Assembly: GCA_022508805.1 (NCBI GenBank)
Contig: JAFLUM010000002.1
Span: forward strand, 1 to 64,000
Source of the DNA: Oscillospiraceae bacterium
GTDB lineage: Bacteria; Bacillota; Clostridia; Oscillospirales; Acutalibacteraceae
Direction of reading: 5' to 3'
Length of the DNA: 64,000 nucleotides
Each line of letters begins with the position of its first letter. Within the stretch, counting starts at the first letter, position 1. This document shows positions 43,267 through 53,407 of the stretch, piece after piece. A program made the translations under genes and the position numbers. A model generated the notes under the pieces. The model saw only the letters and a program-made list of their open reading frames with translations. It was not told the origin of the DNA and did no database searches.

Positions 43267-46200
43267 TTATTTAAAATATTTTACGGCAGCCTCAAACATT
43301 TTCATGTCAAATTTGCCGGGAACATTTTTATAAAGCCCGTTTCCAATACGCTCAGAATGTCCCATTTTTCCGAAAACCCTTCCGTCAGGAGAAGTTATTC
43401 CTTCAACAGCGTACACGGAGTTATTGGGGTTAAATCTAACGTTATCTGTCGGAGTTCCGTCAAGATCAACATACTGAGTAGCTATTTGACCGTTATCTGC
43501 AAGCTTCATTAAAAGCTCTTCACTGCAATAGAAGCGTCCCTCACCGTGAGAAATCGGAACTGTATATACATCCCCTACCTGTGTATTTGCAAGCCACGGA
43601 GATTTATTGGAAGCTATCCGCGTGCGGACAAGTCTTGACTGGTGACGTCCGATAGTGTTAAAGGTAAGCGTCGGACTGTTTTCATCTGTGTCAATAATTT
43701 TACCGTACGGAACAAGTCCCAGCTTTATCAGTGCTTGGAAACCGTTGCAGATTCCGCACATAAGACCGTCTCTGTTTTCTAAAAGGTCGGTTACCCCATC
43801 TTTAATTTCAGGATTTCTGAAAAATGCAGTGATGAATTTACCGGAACCGTCGGGCTCATCGCCGCCGGAAAAACCACCGGGAATAAAGATAATCTGGGAG
43901 TTCTTGATTTTTTCCGCAAACTCAGAAACAGAAGCGGCAATATTGTCGGCAGACAGGTTGTTTATAACAAATATATCTGCCTTAGCCCCTGCACGCTCGA
44001 TAACTTTTTTAGTGTCATATTCACAGTTTGTACCGGGAAAAACAGGAATAAGTACTTGCGGAACAGCTGTTTTTATTGACGGTGCTCTGCGTTCATTAAA
44101 AATATAAGAAAATGCAGGATACACATTTCCGTCAGATCGAATGTTGCAGGAATAAACGGGTTCAAGCTTATTTTCATATATGCTCAAAAGATCCTGCAAA
44201 TCCAAAGCATGACCTTTATATGATATAGCTTTTTCAGAAACAGTATTTCCAATGACAGTTCCAACATCGGTATCGTCTGAAAGCTCAATGATAAATCCGC
44301 CGTAACAATAATCGAAAATATCGTTTACAGACAGAGTATCGTTAAAGCTAAACCCAACATCATTACCGAATGACATCTTCATAACGGCTTCCGCAATACC
44401 GCCATAGGTCAAAGTGTATGCTGCGACAGCAGAACCGCTTTTTATAAGAGAATGAACAGTATTATATACTCCAATAAGTGATTCCGCTCTCGGTAAACCT
44501 TCCTTTGTATATTCAGGTTTAAGAAGAACTACCTTGTGCCCTGCTGCTTTAAATTCAGGCGAAATGACCTCATCAACACAGCCTGTTGTAACAGCAAATG
44601 AAACGAGCGTGGGTGGAACGTCAATATCTTCAAAGGATCCGCTCATTGAATCCTTTCCGCCTATAGCTCCCACACCTAAATCAAGCTGAGCGGAATACGC
44701 ACCGAGCAATGCCGCTAAAGGTTTACCCCAGCGCTTGCTGTCTTTTATCGGCTTTTCAAAATATTCTTGGAAAGTCAGATAAACGTCTTTATATTCTGCT
44801 CCTGACGCAATAAGTTTGGAAATTGATTCCACAACTGCTAAATATGCGCCGATATACTGGTTATTTTCCGTAATATACGGATTATAACCCCAAGCCATAT
44901 AGGAACAGGTTTTTGTGTCGGAATTTTCCACTGAAATTTTGTGAACCATTGCCTGTGAAGGAGTTTGCTGATTTTTGCCGCCGAAAGGCATAAGCACTGT
45001 ACCTGCGCCGATCGTTGAATCAAAGCGTTCGGAAAGACCGCGTTTGGAGCACACGTTAAGGTCTCCCGCAAGCTTTTTATACTCAGTTATAAAGTCATCG
45101 GAAACAGATTTATCGTATCCTTGAGATTTTGCAGTTTCAATGTTAATATGCTTTTCTGCACCGTTAGAGTTGAGGAACTCTCTTGAAATGTCGACAATAC
45201 ATTTGCCGTTCCAATTCATTTTCAGGCGAGGCTCTTCCGTGACTTTTGCGACTACAGTCGCCTCGAGATTTTCCTTATTGGCAAGATCGAGAAAACGGTC
45301 AATGTCCTGAGGTTCAACCACCACAGCCATTCTCTCCTGCGATTCGCTTATAGCAAGCTCTGTGCCGTCAAGTCCGTCATATTTTTTGGGCACGGCGTTA
45401 AGGTCGATCTGGAGCCCGTCTGCTAACTCGCCTATCGCTACGGAAACACCGCCTGCACCGAAATCGTTACAGCGTTTGATAAGCAGTGAAGCTTCCTTAT
45501 TGCGGAAAAGACGTTGCAGTTTACGTTCTTCGGGAGCATTACCCTTTTGAACCTCTGCACCGCAACTTTCAAGTGATTTTAAAGTATGAGATTTTGACGA
45601 TCCCGTTGCTCCTCCGCAACCGTCACGTCCCGTTCTGCCGCCTAACAGTATAACTGCATCACCGGGTGCAGGTACCTCGCGCCTTACATTTTCCTGCGGA
45701 GCGGCGGCAATAACTGCACCTATCTCCATACGTTTTGCGGCGTAACCGTCGTGATAAATTTCATCTACCTGTCCCGTTGCAAGACCGATTTGGTTGCCGT
45801 ATGAGGAATATCCTGCTGCGGCAGTAGTAACGATTTTTCTCTGCGGCAGCTTGCCTTCAATAGTCTCACTAACAGGTTTTAACGGGTCTGCAGCGCCTGT
45901 AACGCGCATTGCGGCATAAACATATGATCTTCCCGAAAGAGGATCGCGTATTGCACCGCCGATGCAGGTTGCCGCTCCGCCAAAGGGCTCAATTTCGGTG
46001 GGATGGTTGTGAGTTTCATTTTTAAAGAGCAAGAGCCAATCTTCGTCTTTTCCGTCTACGTCAACAGTTATTTTAACGGTGCAGGCATTGATTTCGTCCG
46101 ATTCATCCAACTTGTCAAGCATACCGTTTTTCTTTAAAACGCGCTGTGCCATGGTGGCAATATCCATCAAATTCACAGGCTTTGTTCTGTTAAGCTCTTT

Positions 46201-46956
46201 TCTGTCGGCAATATATCTGTTCCACGCTTTTTCAATATATTCGTCGTTAAATCTGACGGAATCTATCGTGGTGAGGAAAGTAGTATGACGGCAGTGATCA
46301 GACCAATAAGTGTCTATCATTCTGATTTCGGTAATAGTCGGGTCTCTGTGTTCGGTTTTAAAATAGTCCTGACAGAATTTTATATCGTCCTTATCCATTG
46401 CAAGACCGTAGGTTTCCACGAAATCAGCCAATTCGCTGTCATTAAGAGATAAAAATCCGTCAAGTGTTTTGACCGTTTCGGGAATTTCGTAATCAATTTT
46501 GAGGGTGTCATATGTGTCAAATGACGCTTCACGAGCCTCAACAGCATTTATCACATATTTTTTTATTTCAGCAAGCTGACTTTCCGTCACGTTACCGTAA
46601 AGTGCATATATTTTTGCAGTTTTAACAAGAGGACGTTCCCCTTTTGAGATAAGCTGAATGCACTGTGCCGCCGAATCGGCTCTTTGGTCAAACTGACCGG
46701 GAAGAAATTCAACAGCAAAAACAGCATCTGCATCGTTTGAAAATTCATCGGTAACGATGTCAAGCTGAGGCTCTGAAAAAACGGTTGTTTTACAATAATC
46801 AAACAGTTCTTTATCAATATTTTCAACGTCATAACGGTTTAAAATTCTTAAATCCGTAACATTGTCAATAAGTAATAAAGAATTGATATCAGATAAAAGA
46901 GATTTTGCTTCAAAAGCAAGGTCTTTTTTCTTTTCAACAAATATACGGTATACCAT
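43267..46956 (-). CDS. purL: Phosphoribosylformylglycinamidine synthase, single-chain
   Basis: This 1,229-residue enzyme fuses the synthetase and glutaminase parts. Motifs include MIDTYWSDHCRHTTF (about 213-227), FKNETHNHPTEIEPFGGAAT (about 304-323) and GGRTGRDGCGGATGSSKSHT (about 444-463). The C-terminal class I glutamine amidotransferase (from about 965) has nucleophile Cys in MCGICNGFQ. It makes FGAM from FGAR, ATP and glutamine. The size fits the clostridial fused form, so separate purS and purQ genes are not expected and are not seen. It is the last gene of the operon, directly after purD (gap 0). Confidence 0.97.
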   Translation of the reverse strand: MVYRIFVEKKKDLAFEAKSLLSDINSLLLIDNVTDLRILNRYDVENIDKELFDYCKTTVFSEPQLDIVTDEFSNDADAVFAVEFLPGQFDQRADSAAQCIQLISKGERPLVKTAKIYALYGNVTESQLAEIKKYVINAVEAREASFDTYDTLKIDYEIPETVKTLDGFLSLNDSELADFVETYGLAMDKDDIKFCQDYFKTEHRDPTITEIRMIDTYWSDHCRHTTFLTTIDSVRFNDEYIEKAWNRYIADRKELNRTKPVNLMDIATMAQRVLKKNGMLDKLDESDEINACTVKITVDVDGKDEDWLLLFKNETHNHPTEIEPFGGAATCIGGAIRDPLSGRSYVYAAMRVTGAADPLKPVSETIEGKLPQRKIVTTAAAGYSSYGNQIGLATGQVDEIYHDGYAAKRMEIGAVIAAAPQENVRREVPAPGDAVILLGGRTGRDGCGGATGSSKSHTLKSLESCGAEVQKGNAPEERKLQRLFRNKEASLLIKRCNDFGAGGVSVAIGELADGLQIDLNAVPKKYDGLDGTELAISESQERMAVVVEPQDIDRFLDLANKENLEATVVAKVTEEPRLKMNWNGKCIVDISREFLNSNGAEKHINIETAKSQGYDKSVSDDFITEYKKLAGDLNVCSKRGLSERFDSTIGAGTVLMPFGGKNQQTPSQAMVHKISVENSDTKTCSYMAWGYNPYITENNQYIGAYLAVVESISKLIASGAEYKDVYLTFQEYFEKPIKDSKRWGKPLAALLGAYSAQLDLGVGAIGGKDSMSGSFEDIDVPPTLVSFAVTTGCVDEVISPEFKAAGHKVVLLKPEYTKEGLPRAESLIGVYNTVHSLIKSGSAVAAYTLTYGGIAEAVMKMSFGNDVGFSFNDTLSVNDIFDYCYGGFIIELSDDTDVGTVIGNTVSEKAISYKGHALDLQDLLSIYENKLEPVYSCNIRSDGNVYPAFSYIFNERRAPSIKTAVPQVLIPVFPGTNCEYDTKKVIERAGAKADIFVINNLSADNIAASVSEFAEKIKNSQIIFIPGGFSGGDEPDGSGKFITAFFRNPEIKDGVTDLLENRDGLMCGICNGFQALIKLGLVPYGKIIDTDENSPTLTFNTIGRHQSRLVRTRIASNKSPWLANTQVGDVYTVPISHGEGRFYCSEELLMKLADNGQIATQYVDLDGTPTDNVRFNPNNSVYAVEGITSPDGRVFGKMGHSERIGNGLYKNVPGKFDMKMFEAAVKYFK

Positions 46957-48231
46957 TTATTTCTCCTCCGAACAGGCAGCCAGCGCTTTGGCGCCGATAT
47001 CGCTCCTGTAAAACGCATTATCAAAATGAATCTTTTTAACAGAAGAATAAGCCTTATTTATTGCGCTTTCAAGGGTATCCTCCACGGCGGTAACACCAAG
47101 AACTCTGCCGCCTGCCGTTACCAACTCACCGTCTTTGATTTTTGCACCTGCAATATAGAGTTCGTCGTTAAAACCGTCATCGACCGAAATTTTATATCCG
47201 CTTTCATATTTCACGGGATATCCGTTTGACGCCATAACGACACAGCAAGAATATTTATCAGAAAATCTAACCATATCTTCAGTAAGCTTTTCATCTGCAA
47301 CTGCAAGCATAATGTCAAGCAAATCAGACTCAAGCAAGGGTAAAACTACCTGTGTTTCAGGATCACCGAATCGGCAGTTATACTCAATTACCTTAGGACC
47401 TTTGGGGGTCAGCATAAGACCGAAGTATAGGCAGCCTTTAAATGTTCTGTTTTCGGCTTTCATCGCATTTACGGTAGGAATAAATATCTTTTCCATACAC
47501 TCTTTTGCAATGTCAGCAGTGTAATACGGGTTCGGCGCAACCGTTCCCATTCCGCCGGTATTTAATCCCTCATCATTATCAAGAGCCCGCTTATGGTCCA
47601 TTGATGAAATCATCGGAATAATCGTTTTTCCGTCTGTAAAGGAAAGAACAGACACCTCAGGACCGGTGAGAAATTCCTCAATTACGATATTATTGCCGCT
47701 TTCACCGAAAATCTTATCTTCCATAATAGATTTAACGGCGTTTTTAGCTTCATCTCTTGTGTTGGCAATTATAACGCCCTTGCCGAGGGCAAGTCCGTCT
47801 GCCTTAACGACTGTGGGAATCGGAGCAGTATCTAAATATTTAAGTGCATCCTCTGCATTATCAAATATTTCAAACTCAGCTGTGGGGATACCGTACTTTT
47901 TCATAAGATTTTTTGAAAAAGCCTTACTACCCTCAATAATAGCCGCGTCCTTTGTCGGTCCGAAGCACTTTATTCCCACAGCGTTCAGCGCATCGACAGC
48001 ACCGAGAACAAGCGGATCATCAGGGGCAACTACAGCAAAATCCACCTTATTTTCAACAGCAAATTTAACAATGCCGTTAATATCCTTAGCTCCGATATCG
48101 ACAAGAGTAGCATCCTCACTCATTCCACCGTTACCGGGAAGTGCAAAAATCTGCGATACCTTTTCATTTTTCTTTATTTTTTTTATAATGGCGTGTTCCC
48201 GTCCGCCGCCGCCGACTACCATTACTTTCAT
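46957..48231 (-). CDS. purD: Phosphoribosylamine-glycine ligase
   Basis: This 424-residue ATP-grasp enzyme joins glycine to phosphoribosylamine to give GAR. Visible are the N-terminal VMVVGGGGREHAI, the ATP-binding loop KADGLALGKGVI (about 143-154), GGMGTVAPNPYY and EYNCRFGDPETQVVLPLL (about 281-298). Length and motifs are normal. It lies between the AICAR transformylase and purL with GGCGATTG upstream of the ATG and no gap to purL. purF is absent from the operon and must lie elsewhere. Confidence 0.97.
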   Translation of the reverse strand: MKVMVVGGGGREHAIIKKIKKNEKVSQIFALPGNGGMSEDATLVDIGAKDINGIVKFAVENKVDFAVVAPDDPLVLGAVDALNAVGIKCFGPTKDAAIIEGSKAFSKNLMKKYGIPTAEFEIFDNAEDALKYLDTAPIPTVVKADGLALGKGVIIANTRDEAKNAVKSIMEDKIFGESGNNIVIEEFLTGPEVSVLSFTDGKTIIPMISSMDHKRALDNDEGLNTGGMGTVAPNPYYTADIAKECMEKIFIPTVNAMKAENRTFKGCLYFGLMLTPKGPKVIEYNCRFGDPETQVVLPLLESDLLDIMLAVADEKLTEDMVRFSDKYSCCVVMASNGYPVKYESGYKISVDDGFNDELYIAGAKIKDGELVTAGGRVLGVTAVEDTLESAINKAYSSVKKIHFDNAFYRSDIGAKALAACSEEK

Positions 48232-48292
48232 AACAATCGCCTACGATACATGGAAGAATTGTACCGTTCCTTTCTTTATTTTTCTATATCTA

Positions 48293-49477
48293 TCAATGAT
48301 GGAAAAGACGCATACCCGTGAACGCCATTGCAATGCCATATTTGTTACAGCAATCTATAACAGCATCATCACGAATTGAACCGCCGGGTTCTGCAATGTA
48401 AGAAACGCCGCTCTTTTTTGCTCTTTCAATATTGTCACTGAACGGAAAAAACGCATCACTGCCGACCGAAACGCCCGTTATTGAATCAAGATACTCTCTC
48501 GCTTCAGCATCGGTGAGAGGTTCGGGGCGAACGGTGAAATACTTTTGCCAAACGCCGTCAGCGCAAATATCCTCTTCGTTTTTGTTTATGTATCCGTCAA
48601 TAACGTTGTCTCTGTCAGGACGTCTGATTTCATCTTTAAAGGGAAGAGCTAAAACCTTTGGATGCTGGCGAAGGTGCCATGTATCAGCCTTTGTGCCTGC
48701 AAGTCTTGTGCAGTGAATTCTCGACTGCTGACCTGCGCCAACGCCGATAGCCTGTCCGTCTACAGCATAGCAAACTGAATTGGACTGAGTGTATTTCAAA
48801 GTGATAAGGGCAATTATTAGATCACGCTTTGCCTCTGCAGGTAACTCTTTGTTATCGGTAACGATATTTGAGAGAAGCTCTTCGTCAATTCTGAAATTGT
48901 TTCTGCCCTGCTGGAAAGTTATGCCGAAAACCTGTTTCTTTTCGATGGGGTCCGGAACATAATCAGGGTCAATTTTAACAATGTTATAGTTACCGTTTCT
49001 CTTTGATTTGAGAATTTCAAGTGCTTCAGGCTCATAACCAGGAGCAATAATTCCGTCCGAAACCTCTCTCTTTATCATTTTTGCAGTTGTAACATCGCAA
49101 ACATCGGAAAGAGCAACCCAATCTCCGAAAGAGCACATTCTGTCGGTACCTCTTGCCCTGGCATACGCACAAGCAAGAAGAGAATCGTCAAGACCTTCAA
49201 TATCGTCAACAAAGCAAGCCTTTTTAAGGGTATCTGAAAGCGGAATGCCGACTGCTGCGGATGTGGGGCTTACATGCTTAAAGGAGGTAACAGCAGGAAG
49301 TCCGAGAGCATCTTTTAATTCTTTTACAAGCTGCCATGAGTTAAACGCATCAAGGAAATTGATATAGCCCGGTCTTCCGCAAAGAATTTCAATGGGAAGA
49401 TCGCTGCCGTCGTGCATATAAATTTTAGATGGCTTTTGATTGGGATTGCAGCCGTATTTCAGTTCAAATTCTTTCAT
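48293..49477 (-). CDS. purH: AICAR transformylase (PurH domain only)
   Basis: This 394-residue protein has only the formyltransferase half of PurH: ELKYGCNPNQKPS, SFKHVSPTSAAVG (substrate Lys-His, about 66-78), ARARGTDRMCSFGDWVA and GVGAGQQSRIHCTRLAGTKAD (the formyl transfer region, about 246-266). The N-terminal IMP cyclohydrolase domain of normal PurH is missing. The cyclohydrolase is supplied by the purO-like gene 12 nt upstream. It makes FAICAR from AICAR using 10-formyl-tetrahydrofolate. GAGGTAATAAAT precedes the ATG. Confidence 0.92.
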   Translation of the reverse strand: MKEFELKYGCNPNQKPSKIYMHDGSDLPIEILCGRPGYINFLDAFNSWQLVKELKDALGLPAVTSFKHVSPTSAAVGIPLSDTLKKACFVDDIEGLDDSLLACAYARARGTDRMCSFGDWVALSDVCDVTTAKMIKREVSDGIIAPGYEPEALEILKSKRNGNYNIVKIDPDYVPDPIEKKQVFGITFQQGRNNFRIDEELLSNIVTDNKELPAEAKRDLIIALITLKYTQSNSVCYAVDGQAIGVGAGQQSRIHCTRLAGTKADTWHLRQHPKVLALPFKDEIRRPDRDNVIDGYINKNEEDICADGVWQKYFTVRPEPLTDAEAREYLDSITGVSVGSDAFFPFSDNIERAKKSGVSYIAEPGGSIRDDAVIDCCNKYGIAMAFTGMRLFHH

Positions 49478-49489
49478 ATTTATTACCTC

Positions 49490-50206
49490 TTACTTATTTT
49501 TGTTTACAATTCTTGACTCGTACTCGCCTGTTTTTATATCAATATATCTCACGAACAATGATACTTTATTGTCCTCATTAAGATTTTTCCATAAAATATC
49601 GGTAAACTCATCAATATCGACATTCGGCAGAGAAATGGTTTTCGGTTCACCCTCAAAGCTGGGAAGCGGATTTCCGTCGCCTTTATAAGTATGAATAAAT
49701 TTTGCCTGACCCGCGATAGGTGATGAATAAGCATATGTAAATCTTTGGCAGGAATCTGCACAGCCATCGGCTGATTTAAGGATTGACATAGCAAAATTCA
49801 TATCACCGTTCACCAGATGGATGATTCCCGAAATTCTCGGTGTGTAATTGGGGGCATCATCCTCAAATTCACGGGTTCTAAGGGACTGCTCAAAGGTCAA
49901 TTGCCTGTCCATCAGCTCATATATTGTGTCTGTCTGATCACCGTTTGTAACAATAGTTTTGTCGCCGAGAACCTTGACAGGAGCATAAATTATGAGATGA
50001 GGGTCTGTCATTTTTGATTCGTCAAATGCCTGAGTACGTATGCCTTGACCGTCCTCGACAAATACACGGTTGCGGCTGTTTTCACTGCGTCCCATAATAA
50101 AGTACGCTGTAACAGCCTTAGTTCCGTCAGGAGTTTTTCCGATCATAATTCCCCTGCCGTGATACGCAAGAGAATTAAGCTCTTTTTCAATAGAATTGAT
50201 AACCAT
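49490..50206 (-). CDS. purO: IMP cyclohydrolase, archaeal PurO-type
   Basis: This 238-residue protein matches the PurO family seen first in archaea: a Ntn-like fold with LAYHGRGIMIGKTPDG near the start, YFIMGRSENSRNR (about 35-47) and DPHLIIYAPVK (about 68-78). It closes FAICAR to IMP, the last step of the pathway. It complements the PurH gene that lacks this domain, which makes the assignment firm by context. AGAGAGGAAGATCACCGATG gives the ribosome site. It lies between the methyltransferase gene and purH. Confidence 0.87.
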   Translation of the reverse strand: MVINSIEKELNSLAYHGRGIMIGKTPDGTKAVTAYFIMGRSENSRNRVFVEDGQGIRTQAFDESKMTDPHLIIYAPVKVLGDKTIVTNGDQTDTIYELMDRQLTFEQSLRTREFEDDAPNYTPRISGIIHLVNGDMNFAMSILKSADGCADSCQRFTYAYSSPIAGQAKFIHTYKGDGNPLPSFEGEPKTISLPNVDIDEFTDILWKNLNEDNKVSLFVRYIDIKTGEYESRIVNKNK

Positions 50207-50223
50207 CGGTGATCTTCCTCTCT

Positions 50224-50970
50224 TTATTTAAAATTTCCAAGATAACAAGTTGTAAAATAGGGTATCTCAACAAGTCCGTCTTTATTGAATTGATCGAAAA
50301 CATTCTCTAATTCATTGACGAAGTTCGAATAATTTTCATCACCCTCTTTGAGAGCATACGAGCGTGACAAATTATCGCCTATAAAATGCTCCTTTGTCAT
50401 CGTGACGTTATTTTCCACTCGGAAATATTTCGTTTCAGAAAAATATTCGTTTCGCAAAAATGTTTCGCCGTCAAAATCTTTGTAGCCCGTATCAACGTGA
50501 CCGCTGTGATATGCACCGCAGTACTTCATACAGACTTTATTTCTTGTATTAGCAACATCATTTTGAACCCGTTCGTTCCATATTACCGCAAGCATCCCAT
50601 TCTGTTTGAGAATTCTTTGACATTCTTTTTTGAATTTTGGTTTATCAAACCAATGGAAAGCCTGTGCAACGGTTATAAGACCAAATTGACCGTTGTCAAG
50701 AGTTGTGGCTTCAGCAGGAGCTTTAACGATATTCACTCTGTCACCTACCGAATTAATAAGTACTTTAAGCATATCGTCATTAGGCTCAACCGCCGTTACA
50801 GACTTAAACTTTTTCAACAAACATTCTGTGAAAATACCTGTACCCGCACCTATATCCACAACATTTTCTGCTTGTGTCTTTTCAACTAACCAATCAATAA
50901 GCTCATCGGGATAAGACGGTCTGTATTTTGCATAAATTTCAGCTTTTCCTGTGAATTTATCTTCATTCAT
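50224..50970 (-). CDS. Class I SAM-dependent methyltransferase in the purine operon
   Basis: This protein of about 248 residues starts [20 protein letters not shown] and has the SAM motif VVDIGAGTGIFTECL (about 37-51), VEPNDDML (about 59-66) and a VAQAFHWFDKPKFKKEC block. The last is typical of the family related to small-molecule methyltransferases such as ubiquinone/menaquinone-like enzymes. Its substrate is unknown and methylation is not a step of purine synthesis. It overlaps the end of purN by 8 nt and so is translated with it. The ATG at 50970 is preferred over one 14 codons earlier. Confidence 0.82.
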   Translation of the reverse strand: MNEDKFTGKAEIYAKYRPSYPDELIDWLVEKTQAENVVDIGAGTGIFTECLLKKFKSVTAVEPNDDMLKVLINSVGDRVNIVKAPAEATTLDNGQFGLITVAQAFHWFDKPKFKKECQRILKQNGMLAVIWNERVQNDVANTRNKVCMKYCGAYHSGHVDTGYKDFDGETFLRNEYFSETKYFRVENNVTMTKEHFIGDNLSRSYALKEGDENYSNFVNELENVFDQFNKDGLVEIPYFTTCYLGNFK

Positions 50971-51592
50971 TGATATATGTCCTACCGTCTTTAACGGATA
51001 TTTTTCCGTCACAGAAAAGACGAACTGCTTCGGGGAGTATTTTCCATTCAGCCTGTTCCATAATACGCCTTTGGAGCGTTTCGGGCGTATCTTCGTCCTT
51101 GATCGGGACAGCCTTTTGAAGTATTATCGGACCTCCGTCGCATTCTGACGTAACAAAATGCACAGTTGCACCGGAAACCTTAACACCCTTTTTTAAGGCT
51201 TCCTCGTGTACATGCAGTCCGTAATATCCCTTACCGCAAAATGACGGAATAAGCGCCGGATGAACATTTATCATCTTATTCGGGAATTCATTACATACCG
51301 TATCGTCAAGTATAGTCATAAATCCTGCATATACGACTAAATCGGCCTTCTCTGAAAGCAATAAATCCCTCATTGCTTTACTGTAAGAAGAAATATCAGC
51401 GTGCTCCTTACGCGGCAAAACGTGAGTTTTTATGCCGTTATTTTTAGCACGCTCAAGAGCGTATACGCCATCTTTTGAACTGATAACACAGGTGATTTTT
51501 CCGTTACCGAGCTCACCACGTTTTTCAGCGTCGATCAGTGCTTGTAAATTGGTTCCGCCGCCCGAAACCAGTACAACAATATTCTTATTCAA
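50963..51592 (-). CDS. purN: Phosphoribosylglycinamide formyltransferase PurN
   Basis: This protein of about 209 residues has the folate-dependent transformylase motifs [16 protein letters not shown] (start), [31 protein letters not shown] (about 106-125) and a catalytic [13 protein letters not shown] block. It adds formyl to GAR. The start is TTG at 51592: GAGGGTG lies 6 nt upstream, and this codon overlaps the purM stop, which indicates coupling. The in-frame ATG at 51619 and GTG lie inside purM without better sites. Confidence 0.9.
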   Translation of the reverse strand: MNKNIVVLVSGGGTNLQALIDAEKRGELGNGKITCVISSKDGVYALERAKNNGIKTHVLPRKEHADISSYSKAMRDLLLSEKADLVVYAGFMTILDDTVCNEFPNKMINVHPALIPSFCGKGYYGLHVHEEALKKGVKVSGATVHFVTSECDGGPIILQKAVPIKDEDTPETLQRRIMEQAEWKILPEAVRLFCDGKISVKDGRTYINE

Positions 51593-52622
51593 TGATAACA
51601 CCCTCGTCGCTTTTGACAACAGTTCCTATTACGTAAGCATCCTCACCGTTTGCCTTTAATGTTTCAAGAGCAACATCAGCATCGTCAGCCGAAACTACAA
51701 CGCTCATACCTACGCCCATATTGAAGGTGTTGAACATATCACGTTCAGGAATATTTCCAACTTCTTGAATAAGTTGGAAAATAGGCAATATTTGAAGTTT
51801 AGACTTATCGATTTTTGCCGAATATCCCTTTGGTAAGCTTCTCGGGATATTCTCATAAAATCCGCCGCCCGTAATGTGCGAAACAGCCTTGACATCGATT
51901 TTTTCAAAAAGTGCCAGCATGGGCTTAACGTAAATCTTTGTAGGTGTAAGAAGAGTTTCTCCAAGTGATTTACCGCTAAGCTCCGCCATGGGCGCTTTTA
52001 TATCGTTATTCTCAATGTCAAAAACTTTTCTTACAAGTGAGAATCCGTTGGAATGGACTCCGCTGGACGGCAGTGCGATTATAACATCGCCTTCATTTAT
52101 GGAAGAATTATCAAGAATTTTGTCCTTATCAACTATGCCTACCGAAAAACCTGCAAGATCATATTCGTCAACAGGATAAAATCCCGGCATTTCAGCGGTT
52201 TCGCCGCCGATAAGTGCTGCACCGGACTGAACGCATCCCTCTGCAATACCCGAAACGATATCAGCTATTTTTTCAGGATAGTTTTTACCGCAGGCAATGT
52301 AATCAAGGAAAAACAGTGGCTTTGCTCCGCAGCAGATAATATCGTTTACGCACATTGCGACACAGTCAATGCCCACTGTATCGTGCTTGTCCATTAAAAA
52401 AGCAATTTTGAGCTTTGTACCTACGCCGTCAGTTCCGCTTACAAGTACGGGCTTTGTGATTCCGGTCATATCCAGCTCAAAAAGCCCACCGAATCCGCCG
52501 ATATCAGACAGAGCACCCGCGGTAAGAGTGCGTGCGATATGCGTTTTCATAAGCTCGACAGCTTTATATCCGGCAGTAATATCAACTCCGGCTTTCATAT
52601 AGCTTTCGCTTTGGCTTTTCAT
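51585..52622 (-). CDS. purM: Phosphoribosylformylglycinamidine cyclo-ligase
   Basis: This 345-residue AIR synthetase has [26 protein letters not shown] (about 61-74), [14 protein letters not shown] (about 137-150) and [10 protein letters not shown] (about 251-260). It closes FGAM to AIR with ATP. GAGGG precedes the ATG at 52622; a second ATG eight codons later has no good site. It follows purC after 43 nt and is overlapped by purN. Confidence 0.97.
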   Translation of the reverse strand: MKSQSESYMKAGVDITAGYKAVELMKTHIARTLTAGALSDIGGFGGLFELDMTGITKPVLVSGTDGVGTKLKIAFLMDKHDTVGIDCVAMCVNDIICCGAKPLFFLDYIACGKNYPEKIADIVSGIAEGCVQSGAALIGGETAEMPGFYPVDEYDLAGFSVGIVDKDKILDNSSINEGDVIIALPSSGVHSNGFSLVRKVFDIENNDIKAPMAELSGKSLGETLLTPTKIYVKPMLALFEKIDVKAVSHITGGGFYENIPRSLPKGYSAKIDKSKLQILPIFQLIQEVGNIPERDMFNTFNMGVGMSVVVSADDADVALETLKANGEDAYVIGTVVKSDEGVIIE

Positions 52623-52665
52623 ACTTTTCCCTCACTTTCGGAAATTTTACTTTTAAAATCAATAA

Positions 52666-53373
52666 TTAACCGAAAATTCTTTTCATCATTTCGTTATATG
52701 CGTCTTCTACGCCGCCCATATCACGGCGGAAACGATCCTTATCAAGCTTTTCATGAGTTGTCGCATCCCAAAAACGGCAAGTATCGGGAGAAATTTCATC
52801 GGCAAGAATGATTTTACCGTCGTGAGTTTTACCGAATTCGATTTTAAAGTCTATAAGGTCAACGTTTATCTTTTTGAAAAAGTCCTTAAGGAATTCGTTA
52901 ACCTTAAAGGAATAGTCTGAAATCGTGTCAAGCTCTTCTTTAGTAGCATAACCCATAGCGAGAATATGATAATCATTTACCATCGGATCGCCGAGGTCGT
53001 CGTCTTTATAGCAATACTCAAGAACTGTGGTTTTGAGCGCTGTTCCTTCGGGAACGCCAAGACGCTTTGAAAAAGATCCGGCAGCAACATTTCTTATAAT
53101 TACCTCAAGAGGAACGATTGAGACCTTTTTAACAACTGTTTCTCTGTCATTGAGCTCTTCTACAAAATGCGTAGGAATACCAACTTTTTCCATTTGAGAC
53201 ATCAGATAGTTAGACATTTTGTTGTTAACTACACCTTTACCTCTGATAGTACCCTTTTTAAGTCCGTTAAAGGCGGTCGCATCGTCTTTATATGAGACAA
53301 TGCAGTAATTTTCATCATTTGTGGCAAAGACCTTTTTAGCCTTTCCCTCATACATTTGTGCAAGCTTTTCCAT
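52666..53373 (-). CDS. purC: SAICAR synthetase
   Basis: This 235-residue enzyme has [13 protein letters not shown] at the start, [20 protein letters not shown] (about 38-57), [17 protein letters not shown] (about 95-111) and [12 protein letters not shown] (about 197-208). It joins CAIR with aspartate. Length and motifs are normal. GGAGG precedes the ATG. It lies 34 nt after purE. Confidence 0.97.
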   Translation of the reverse strand: MEKLAQMYEGKAKKVFATNDENYCIVSYKDDATAFNGLKKGTIRGKGVVNNKMSNYLMSQMEKVGIPTHFVEELNDRETVVKKVSIVPLEVIIRNVAAGSFSKRLGVPEGTALKTTVLEYCYKDDDLGDPMVNDYHILAMGYATKEELDTISDYSFKVNEFLKDFFKKINVDLIDFKIEFGKTHDGKIILADEISPDTCRFWDATTHEKLDKDRFRRDMGGVEDAYNEMMKRIFG

Positions 53374-53407
53374 TTGTTTGACCTCCGAATTTATAAAAAT
53401 TTAATTT

